A stretch of 39,801 nucleotides of DNA from an uncultured Prevotellaceae bacterium (GTDB lineage: Bacteria; Bacteroidota; Bacteroidia; Bacteroidales; Bacteroidaceae). Every line of letters begins with the position of its first letter. Position 1 is the stretch's first letter. Shown piece after piece: positions 33,825 through 39,801 of the stretch. The notes beneath the pieces were generated by a model, which was given only the letters and a program-made list of their open reading frames with translations, searched no databases and was not told the DNA's origin. Location: positions 1 to 39,801 of the forward strand of contig CADAAR010000026.1 of assembly GCA_902785945.1 (NCBI GenBank), in the 5' to 3' direction. The translations under genes were made by a program, and so were the position numbers.

Positions 33825-35096
33825 TCATCGCTTGATAAATTCAACTCTCCGGTTCTTGGCCCTTCCAGCGTCCGTCTTATTATCAGCCACAGGCTCGTGC
33901 GAGCCCTTACCCACAGCACGCATGTTGAAGGGGTCGCAGCCTAAACCCTCAAGCGCCTTCACCACAGCCTCAGCACGCTGCTGAGAGAGCGGGTCGTTCA
34001 CAGCGTCAGAGCCCTGATTGTCGGTATGGCCCTGCACCTCGAAACGCGCACTCGGGTTCTTCTTCATATAGTCGGCCACCTTCTGTATCTCCGCCATCGA
34101 CTCAGGCTTCAGCGTCGCCTTACCCGTCTCGAAGAGGATATTGTTCGTCACAAACTTACCCGTCTCGGCAATCGCCTTCTCAACGGCAGACATATCGGTA
34201 ACATTCTGAGCATAAAGATCCATAGCACCCTTAGCATAACGGAAGTTGGTCATATAGTTCTTATTACCATGGAATCCGCCCCAGTCTGCCTGATGGATTT
34301 TCATACGAACTGCAGACTTACAGTTAGGAATATTGATGACGCGCTTGTTATTAATATAAATCTTGAGGGCTCGCTTGTTGAAAGACATTGCAAAGTGGCT
34401 CCAATCGTTCTTCTTCATTTCCCAAGTCTTGCCACCACCAGAATCACGCCAGTCGCCAGTAGTAGATAAAAATCGGCATGTTACCTCCAACTTGCTATAA
34501 CTCTCACCAATTCTGATTTCATACACGTCACCACCATCGGCATCCTTGAATTCCAGTTCATAGCAGTTACTCATTTCCGTCTTCGGGTCGTTCATCCAGA
34601 AGTCAAATTCCAGCGTGAACACATCGGGAATGTAACTCTGCTGATTGGTCATCAGCGGCTCAATTCTTGATCCAGGCTCGAAATGGATACACTTCTTGCT
34701 TTTCATGTTGGCTACATCCGCTGAGCCATCAATCAAGTCCCACTTTGAGGGGAACTCACCCATCTGCTCACTCTGCAGATTGTCCTCGAAAAAAGCAACA
34801 GCACCGGGAACGAAATCACTCTGCTCATACTGAGCATCAACGTTCTCTACAACATCCTCCTCATCGTCCGCATCATTGTTCTTCGAGCTCTTCGACTTCT
34901 TGCTCGACTTCTTGCCATCGAGCACATCGTCCATCGTGTCGTCGGTCTCACGCGTCACCTTGTCCTCCACTTTACGCTCAACAGCGTTCTTAGCAGCATT
35001 CACGGCACGATCCTTCAATCGGCCCAAGATGCCCTGTGCATCAGCATTCGTAGCGAATGCCAGCATCACAATCAAAGAAACAACTAGTTTTTTCAT
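33825..35096 (-). CDS. OmpA-family outer-membrane protein with LamG-like central domain
   Basis: About 423 residues from MKKLVVSLIVMLAFATNADA (signal peptide). Residues about 25-90 are an acidic/basic helical part (NAVERKVEDKVTRETDDTMD). Residues about 90-290 are beta-rich and look like a LamG/concanavalin-type fold (FTLEFDFWMNDPKTEMSNCY, HFAMSFNKRALKIYINNKRV). The last 115 residues are the OmpA C-terminal peptidoglycan-binding domain (NILFETGKATLKPESMAEIQ, FEVQGHTDNQGSDAVNDPLS, RAEAVVKALEGLG, AKNRRVEFIKR). It likely anchors the outer membrane to the wall. The longer frame begins three codons earlier. Promoter at 35202-35233; leader about 100 nt. Confidence 0.9.
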   Translation of the reverse strand: MKKLVVSLIVMLAFATNADAQGILGRLKDRAVNAAKNAVERKVEDKVTRETDDTMDDVLDGKKSSKKSKSSKNNDADDEEDVVENVDAQYEQSDFVPGAVAFFEDNLQSEQMGEFPSKWDLIDGSADVANMKSKKCIHFEPGSRIEPLMTNQQSYIPDVFTLEFDFWMNDPKTEMSNCYELEFKDADGGDVYEIRIGESYSKLEVTCRFLSTTGDWRDSGGGKTWEMKKNDWSHFAMSFNKRALKIYINNKRVINIPNCKSAVRMKIHQADWGGFHGNKNYMTNFRYAKGAMDLYAQNVTDMSAVEKAIAETGKFVTNNILFETGKATLKPESMAEIQKVADYMKKNPSARFEVQGHTDNQGSDAVNDPLSQQRAEAVVKALEGLGCDPFNMRAVGKGSHEPVADNKTDAGRAKNRRVEFIKR

Positions 35097-35201
35097 ACAT
35101 TTCATTTTTTAATAATATCATCTATGTTTATTAGTTCCTCGCCTTTTTCGAACCTGAACCGGTATGGTTTTTAATTTATTCATATCATTATTAATTGGTT
35201 G

Positions 35202-35233
35202 CAAATATACGCATTATTTCTGAAACTTCCAAA
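35202..35233 (-). promoter_or_regulatory. promoter of the OmpA-family gene
   Basis: Minus strand TTTG (35230-35233), 20 nt, TATATTTG (35202-35209). Confidence 0.68.
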
Positions 35234-35248
35234 TTTTCGCAAAATTTT

Positions 35249-35277
35249 CTATCACCGGGGCCAGGCCCCAGTGATAG
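35249..35277. repeat. 29-bp GC-rich palindrome
   Basis: CTATCACCGGGGCC and GGCCCCAGTGATAG pair with one mismatch around a one-base centre. Lies 12 nt after the M15 peptidase stop. No T run follows on the minus strand, so it is not a typical terminator; it resembles the other small palindromes in shape but not in sequence. Confidence 0.82.
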
Positions 35278-35289
35278 GTTTTAAGACCG

Positions 35290-35763
35290 CTACCTGCAGT
35301 CGAAGAGGATCTTCCTGCGATTGTCCTTCGGGCGCACAGCGAAGTGGATCCAGTAGGTAGTGCCACGTTGCTCGAGGATGAGTTCATCGAAGTCGCGCTT
35401 GGTCCCATCAGCGATATCCAGCAGAATCCCTGCCATCCTTACCATATGCTCAGGGCCATAACAGCGGATATCCACCGCACAACCCGTCAGGTGATTGGAG
35501 CCCTTCGCTCCTCCACACATCCTATTCACCTCTTCACTCCTGAAACCGCTCGTGATTATCACCGGCACATCGCCATCGCCATACAGCGTGCCATAACTAT
35601 ACCTGAGTTCCTCCAGCCAGTTCTCACAGATATTCTTCAGATTCTCAATCGCCACGCGACTCGGGATATTTCCATCCGTCGTATGATAACTTGTCTTAGT
35701 CAACTCCCCGAGCGAGAAATGCTCGGAGAGTTTCGCTTTTTTATTCAATTCCGTTTTATTCAT
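35290..35763 (-). CDS. peptidase M15 family protein (D-Ala-D-Ala carboxypeptidase type)
   Basis: A 157-residue zinc peptidase of the phage/mobile-element M15A type that would cleave peptidoglycan stem peptides. Visible: LSEHFSLGELTKTSYHTTDG (N-terminal segment typical of the family), VIITSGFRSEEVNRMCGGAKG, the zinc motif SNHLTGCAVDIRC (His and Asp ligands) and the distal YWIHFAVRP (second His). No signal peptide. It follows the split primase gene by 52 nt. It takes the place that the GH24 lysozyme holds in the first locus. Confidence 0.92.
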   Translation of the reverse strand: MNKTELNKKAKLSEHFSLGELTKTSYHTTDGNIPSRVAIENLKNICENWLEELRYSYGTLYGDGDVPVIITSGFRSEEVNRMCGGAKGSNHLTGCAVDIRCYGPEHMVRMAGILLDIADGTKRDFDELILEQRGTTYWIHFAVRPKDNRRKILFDCR

Positions 35764-35815
35764 ATTTCAAACATTATTTCTCCAAAATATCCAAAAACCC
35801 AAAATCCCAAGATGC

Positions 35816-37882
35816 CTATATCGCCTTTGCAAGTTTTATGAAACATCCCTTCTTGACTTTATCAATCTGATTGTTCTTAATCATATCTGCTATTTTCTTC
35901 GAGGCACTGTCTACCCTACTATACCCCCAGGTCTTCATCACGTCCTGAGTCGTAAATTCCTCCGGCAACATGCTATAGAACTTGGCCGTCTTGTCGTACA
36001 CGCGGCGCAGCTGAGTATCACGGGCTTCATTGTCGTACATATCCTGTAGCAGCTGACCGAACAGCGCATCCTCGCACTTGTTGATGATCTCACACATCAG
36101 CTCGGCAAAGTCCAGATGATGCTGCTCTATCTGACACACGCCCGTCTTCACGAACTCTTCCCATGAGGGCTGTGTCGAGATGACCTGCGGAATGCAGACC
36201 GCCATCACCTTGTCCTGCAATCGCTTACGCTCCAGATTCAGCACCTTGTCCTCGTTGATGCGGGCTTCCTCACCGAGAGCAGCACAGAGATCATAGACAT
36301 ACTTCACCAGTTTCTCAATCCTCTTGATCTCGCACTTCAGCGCGTCAAACCGTGCGCCCCATTCTTCCATCTGGTGGGCTGGGGTCTTGTCACGTCTCGT
36401 GGCTCGGTACTCATCGGTATGATAGTCCTCTTCAGGCATCACCCATGAGGTCATTCGGGTGGAAAGACCGTCACCGATATTCCTGGCATTGATAAACTGC
36501 TGCAGTGAGGTGCGCGTACAGGTAAAGACCCCCGAAAACATCATGGGCATCGAGTCGTTCACCGAGTCGCCGTTGGCATAGTCCACACCATTCCGCTCGT
36601 TATGGAAGGCCTGCAGCATGATGTCGCGCTTTTCCTGAAATCCGCCCTTGGCATTGATCAGCGAGAGCAGCTCTGTCGAGAACATATACTGATGCAGGAA
36701 CCACGGCTGTCCGTCGTAGCCTGTCTCCTTATTATTCTCAGCGTGCTTATAGAAGCGGTTATTCGACACCTTCACCACGTTATAGCGGATAATGCCGCCA
36801 GGCTCCTGCAACGCCTCCCCTTTCTGTGCCTTACTCGATGTGTTTCGCGCGTTCTTTTCTTTCTTGTAGGCTTTCTCGGCCTGACGGGCAGGCTTGTCGC
36901 TCTCACGCATGGTCAGCATGATATGCTCATCCTGTTCCTTGGCCACTGCCTTACCCGATGCGGGTTCTCCACACATCAGCACCAGCGAGTTCAGCCGCTG
37001 CATGTCGCCCTTCCAGTTTTGATAGTCACAACGCGTCAGCAGCACCGAATACATGCCCGAGGCCGTAATCACACCTCCCGGCCTGACACGTACATTATCG
37101 ATATGTGCCAGTGCAGGCTCATAACAGCCCAGGGGAATCTGCATCAACCGGTCGGCCCAGTCATCATAGGGCAGATTGTTGGGCACCTCTGCCTTGGAAT
37201 ATTTGATTCCGAAACTGTCGAGCGTCTGCGCCAGCTCGTCCGACAGGGCCCCGCGAGGCCTGAACTTACAGGCGTCGACGGCCATCCGCTCCAGCTCCTT
37301 CTCACGCCCCTCCTTCACGAAGTCCTCGTAGAAGTCGGCCTGTTTCATCAGCCAGAGCACATTGGCAGGTTTGTTATTCACAATGCGGCGCAGCTCACTC
37401 GAAAGATTCAGCATCCTGTCGTGCCGGTCACCGATACCCGGCGTACCGCCCTTCAGTTCGAGCCATTTCTTCAGGATATCGGTATAGGGCACTCCGTGAT
37501 AGCAGTAGACACCCTCCTCATTCTTGTCCAGATTGATGGCGGTCAGATCCTCGGTCAGCTCAGCCTCCTGATCATCTTTTCCAGCCTTGTCTTCAGCGAA
37601 ATCAAGCTTGCCCTGACTATTGCCTTCACGGTACTGCTTCCCGTATTTCTCGTCGTATAAAGGATTATCATAGTTAAAGAGTTTTTCTTCGTCAATATAC
37701 AGTATATCGTCCCACTTGGGGATGTACGAGAGTCGGCTGCTGTCCTTGGTACCCTTGTCGATCTTAGCCGTCAGACCCAGCTGCTTCGCCATCATTTTCT
37801 GGTTGTCGGTGAGGTTGTAGTTGATGTCCGCGATAAACACCACTTTCAGCCCTTCCCCGCTCGGGGTAATGAACTTCTTCAC
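35816..37882 (-). CDS. VirE_N/DUF3987 primase-helicase-like protein, C-terminal part of a split gene
   Basis: A 688-residue frame opening at a GTG (37880-37882) within a heptamer repeat. It begins KKFITPSGEGLKVVF, the TPSG motif of the VirE N-terminal domain, but lacks the preceding DFDH half, which is encoded by the frame at 37764-38210. Middle: LTAINLDKNEEGVYCYHGVP, then YTDILKKWLELKGGTPGIGD. DUF3987-like part from about 230 with Walker A-like LMCGEPASGKAVAKEQDEHI near residue 308, KVSNNRFYKHAENNKETGYD and FLHQYMFSTELLSLINAKGG. Paralogous in layout to the gene at 6552. Whether it is still made as a protein is uncertain. Confidence 0.78.
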   Translation of the reverse strand: MKKFITPSGEGLKVVFIADINYNLTDNQKMMAKQLGLTAKIDKGTKDSSRLSYIPKWDDILYIDEEKLFNYDNPLYDEKYGKQYREGNSQGKLDFAEDKAGKDDQEAELTEDLTAINLDKNEEGVYCYHGVPYTDILKKWLELKGGTPGIGDRHDRMLNLSSELRRIVNNKPANVLWLMKQADFYEDFVKEGREKELERMAVDACKFRPRGALSDELAQTLDSFGIKYSKAEVPNNLPYDDWADRLMQIPLGCYEPALAHIDNVRVRPGGVITASGMYSVLLTRCDYQNWKGDMQRLNSLVLMCGEPASGKAVAKEQDEHIMLTMRESDKPARQAEKAYKKEKNARNTSSKAQKGEALQEPGGIIRYNVVKVSNNRFYKHAENNKETGYDGQPWFLHQYMFSTELLSLINAKGGFQEKRDIMLQAFHNERNGVDYANGDSVNDSMPMMFSGVFTCTRTSLQQFINARNIGDGLSTRMTSWVMPEEDYHTDEYRATRRDKTPAHQMEEWGARFDALKCEIKRIEKLVKYVYDLCAALGEEARINEDKVLNLERKRLQDKVMAVCIPQVISTQPSWEEFVKTGVCQIEQHHLDFAELMCEIINKCEDALFGQLLQDMYDNEARDTQLRRVYDKTAKFYSMLPEEFTTQDVMKTWGYSRVDSASKKIADMIKNNQIDKVKKGCFIKLAKAI

Positions 37883-38210
37883 TCTTAATTCTTAATTCTT
37901 CACTTTTCAAGTGGTCAAAGTCACACATCACCAGACCGTTCAGTATGCATTGGCTCTGCAGTCTCCAATGCCCCAGCTTACCCTTATTATACTTGGCCTC
38001 ACCCACGCTCTCCAGCACCTCCTTGGTCTGGAAGAGGCAGCCCGGCAGCGAGTCCTTTTTCTTCTTGGCCTCGGCAATCTGTCCGCAGGCATTCAACCTG
38101 CGGACATCGTCGATCTTCCTGGCCGTAGCCGGGTCCTGCGTCAGCGCCTTGAAGGTCTGCGCTACGCACGTGAAGCATTCAGTAGACTTGTTCTGTTGAT
38201 AAGTAAACAT
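37764..38210 (-). CDS. VirE_N domain, N-terminal part of the split primase-like gene
   Basis: Frame of 148 codons. Residues 1-102 (TFKALTQDPATARKIDDVRR, SLPGCLFQTKEVLESVGEAK, CILNGLVMCDFDHL) match the first half of the VirE N-terminal domain, up to and including the acidic DFDH motif. The rest (KSEELRIKSEEVHYPERGRA and on) is heptamer-encoded and then reads in the wrong frame until the stop at 37764. The TPSG half continues in the other frame from 37882. The start overlaps the end of the upstream gene by 49 nt. Likely a broken gene; ribosomal frameshift or re-initiation is possible but has no visible signal. Confidence 0.72.
   Translation of the reverse strand: MFTYQQNKSTECFTCVAQTFKALTQDPATARKIDDVRRLNACGQIAEAKKKKDSLPGCLFQTKEVLESVGEAKYNKGKLGHWRLQSQCILNGLVMCDFDHLKSEELRIKSEEVHYPERGRAESGVYRGHQLQPHRQPENDGEAAGSDG
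37877..37904. repeat. heptamer tract at the break of the split primase gene
   Basis: CTTCACT CTTAATT CTTAATT CTTCACT, four exact-length 7-mers. It sits between the DFDH half and the TPSG half of the VirE domain. Confidence 0.88.
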
Positions 38211-38638
38211 CTTCTCAATTCTGCTTCAAGGTTACTGATTTCAGTGCCATAGTCGGGTGTCTCACACAGATTCACCGTCTTCTTCACCACCAACTGGTGA
38301 CGCTCCTTCGAGAGCCATACCTCCAGACGTGCGTCCTGAGTGGTCAGCGGACGCTCCATCGGGTCGGGACTCGGTGTACCGCCCAGCTCGGCGATGATGC
38401 CGTCAAACTGCTCCTTCATGTCGCCTATCAGGTCACCCGACTTCTCCGGGGCCTGCAACTGCACCACCCTCTGGGGGTTACGCTTGCCCGTCGTGCTCCA
38501 CATCTGGGCCTTACCTACCATCACCACGTTCTTCTTCGTGGGCTTACCTTTCTCTTCCGGTCGTACTGTAATCACGCCATCCTTACCGTTCACGCGTGCC
38601 CTGTACGAGAAATCCTTCTCAAAAATCTTTTCTTCCAT
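38162..38638 (-). CDS. hypothetical protein upstream of the split primase gene
   Basis: A 158-residue soluble protein: EKDFSYRARVNGKDGVITVR, KNVVMVGKAQMWSTTGKRNP, then an acidic middle and a helical tail with SKERHQLVVKKTVNLCE. Its last 16 codons overlap the start of the next frame. No family recognised. The neighbour order 39114-38643-38162-primase-peptidase suggests one operon. A basic N-terminal half could contact nucleic acid, but this is speculative. Confidence 0.65.
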   Translation of the reverse strand: MEEKIFEKDFSYRARVNGKDGVITVRPEEKGKPTKKNVVMVGKAQMWSTTGKRNPQRVVQLQAPEKSGDLIGDMKEQFDGIIAELGGTPSPDPMERPLTTQDARLEVWLSKERHQLVVKKTVNLCETPDYGTEISNLEAELRRCLLINRTSLLNASRA

Positions 38639-38642
38639 AGTC

Positions 38643-38978
38643 TTATAGCACTTTTACGATTTCATTGATAAATGCGAAGTCGTTCACCCTAAACGACATA
38701 AACCAGCTCTTCGATCCGTCCTCGCGGGCCTCGCCCTCACGACGTTCCAAAGTATAATCCACCATCACCAGCTCACCCACGAACTCATTGTTGGTGTAGG
38801 GCTTCACGAGATTGGCAATCCGCTCTGCCACGCGTCCGATGGCCTCGGCATGAACCGTGTTGATACCATCCGTCAGATTCATTTCCACTTTCTTGAGGGG
38901 GTCCTGATTCGGACTGCCTGCCTTTGGCTGAATCTCCACCAAAGGGGTCATCTCCTCTACTTTAAATAAATGTTGCAT
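38643..38978 (-). CDS. hypothetical protein of the second locus
   Basis: About 111 residues from MQHLFKVEEMTPLVEIQPKA. The longer frame to 39038 is rejected because the promoter at 39009-39039 lies inside it. Features: GINTVHAEAIGRVAERIANL, NNEFVGELVMVDYTLERREG, SWFMSFRVNDFAFINEIVK. The pattern of helix then beta-hairpin is unnamed to me. It ends 4 nt before the start of the next gene, so they are coupled. Confidence 0.68.
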   Translation of the reverse strand: MQHLFKVEEMTPLVEIQPKAGSPNQDPLKKVEMNLTDGINTVHAEAIGRVAERIANLVKPYTNNEFVGELVMVDYTLERREGEAREDGSKSWFMSFRVNDFAFINEIVKVL

Positions 38979-39008
38979 AATACGATATGAATTAAAAGTT
39001 TCACACCA

Positions 39009-39039
39009 CAAAGATAGGCACAAAAAAAGCACAGACAAA
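39009..39039 (-). promoter_or_regulatory. promoter of the second primase locus
   Basis: Minus strand TTTG (39036-39039), 19 nt, TATCTTTG (39009-39016): full consensus. It overlaps the terminator of the upstream gene (39022-39052), an economical arrangement. Confidence 0.78.
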
Positions 39040-39052
39040 GAAACGTCTGTGC
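39022..39052 (-). terminator. intrinsic terminator of the 39114-39701 gene
   Basis: Minus strand GCACAGAC, 8-nt loop, GTCTGTGC, then seven Ts. Confidence 0.88.
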
Positions 39053-39113
39053 ATGCGCCACACTATGCGCCGAATGCGCTCTGCTTTGCGCCTTTTGCGT
39101 CGTTTATGCGCCG

Positions 39114-39701
39114 TTATCCCGTCGGATGAGTTGACATCTTTTCCAGTTCCGCATTCAACTGTTCACCTAAGATGCAATACTGTTCAGGCACCCCATCCTT
39201 ACGCCAGTCAGGAATATGTTTTGAAAAATAGTAGGTGTTCTTCAGCTTTTCCACGGCATCACGGTTGCAGGCCATCCTGTCTGCCACGCCATCCGGCCAT
39301 TCATCCACTTCTGTCAGGAAGTCACTGACTCTGCCCTTATACCCCCAAATGCAATAGACAACAAAAGCAACCGACCATGAGCGCTGTGATTTCCAATACC
39401 CGCCATCAAGCGTAATCCTGGCTGCACGGCTCATCATTTCCTTAGTGGCAGTCTTCCCTGTTGCAGGGAAATGGTCCCCGAAGGCATGGCTGCAACCGCC
39501 ATTGTTGTTCAGCGTACCAATCGTACTGTTATCCACATGCCAGCTGCCCTCTGCATAATAATTGATCACGGTGTTGCCCTTGTGATCTTTGTCTTTCCGG
39601 TGCAGTTGCTCCAGCAGTTCGTTCAACTTCTTCAGGACTTCGGCGGGCAGCATGTCGCCGAGCCCTCCCAGAAAATTTGAGACTTCTTCATTGTGATTCA
39701 T
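39114..39701 (-). CDS. hypothetical protein at the edge of the second locus
   Basis: About 195 residues from MNHNEEVSNFLGGLGDMLPA. The N-terminal helix (AEVLKKLNELLEQLHRKDKD) is followed by a beta-like GNTVINYYAEGSWHVDNSTI, then a helical C-terminal domain (TATKEMMSRAARITLDGGYW ... RVSDFLTEVDEWPDGVADRM). The layout (short G-x-x-x-V-N/D-N segment, then a helical domain) is similar to the protein at 10460 in the first locus. The longer frame to 39740 adds 13 residues over AT-rich sequence. The gene may be first in the locus; the window ends 100 nt upstream. No family name. Confidence 0.7.
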   Translation of the reverse strand: MNHNEEVSNFLGGLGDMLPAEVLKKLNELLEQLHRKDKDHKGNTVINYYAEGSWHVDNSTIGTLNNNGGCSHAFGDHFPATGKTATKEMMSRAARITLDGGYWKSQRSWSVAFVVYCIWGYKGRVSDFLTEVDEWPDGVADRMACNRDAVEKLKNTYYFSKHIPDWRKDGVPEQYCILGEQLNAELEKMSTHPTG

Positions 39702-39801
39702 ATTCACGTTTTCCGTTTTAATTATTGATAATAAAAACATATAATACGCCGTGAGGCGAGAGGGAAAAGGAACGGAGGACGTGGGTGGGATATTGGGATC
39801 A

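Overview
The window is from a Bacteroidota chromosome, most likely Prevotella or a close relative. Supporting signs are many promoters of the TTTG / TAnnTTTG type (typical: TTTG-N19-TATCTTTG just upstream of start codons), the RprX/RprY two-component pair, a VirE_N/DUF3987 protein, an HU-like protein with an Ig tail, a DUF5053 protein, and Bacteroidales-style lipoprotein and OmpA proteins. No tRNA, rRNA, CRISPR array or full insertion sequence was seen.

Layout. (1) 280-2534: an ECF sigma operon with a membrane anti-sigma-like partner and two exported proteins. (2) 2620-3810: a structured, promoter-equipped non-coding RNA (6S-like candidate) and two lipoproteins with the same signal peptide. 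(3) 3860-6540: a patchwork island with a broken DUF5053 copy, a two-gene module whose first gene is frameshifted, a low-GC membrane protein between two copies of a 67-bp palindromic repeat, and the intact DUF5053 gene. (4) 6550-12980: an accessory locus with a VirE_N/DUF3987 primase-helicase-like protein, a GH24 lysozyme and small unknown genes on the minus strand, diverging from an HU-Ig protein and a 35-residue smalltalk peptide. (5) 13013-15915: a macrodomain protein and a second ECF sigma operon. (6) 16146-20002: rpsF-rpsR-rplI, then rprX-rprY and an overlapping small membrane protein. (7) 20213-30830: an exported protein, a periplasmic GH2 beta-galactosidase, nth, an L,D-transpeptidase with a third ECF sigma module, a small sorting-tail-like exported protein, and mazG-lipoprotein-rnz. 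(8) 30964-35096: valS and an OmpA-family protein. (9) 35290-39701: a second locus like region 4 (M15 peptidase, a VirE_N/DUF3987 gene split in two, three unknown genes), cut by the window edge.

Two themes stand out. First, two separate loci pair a VirE_N/DUF3987 protein with a different peptidoglycan-active enzyme and small unknown proteins; one also carries an HU-Ig protein and a smalltalk peptide. Second, the window is dotted with short tandem repeats of several sequences that nearly all have a 7-nt period, plus at least two families of small palindromes. These lie between genes but also inside reading frames: in beta-galactosidase at a domain boundary, three times in one primase-like gene, and at the break point of the other.

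Functions are read from motifs and remembered family features; no database search was run. Start sites were moved inward where a promoter or signal peptide made the longest frame implausible.
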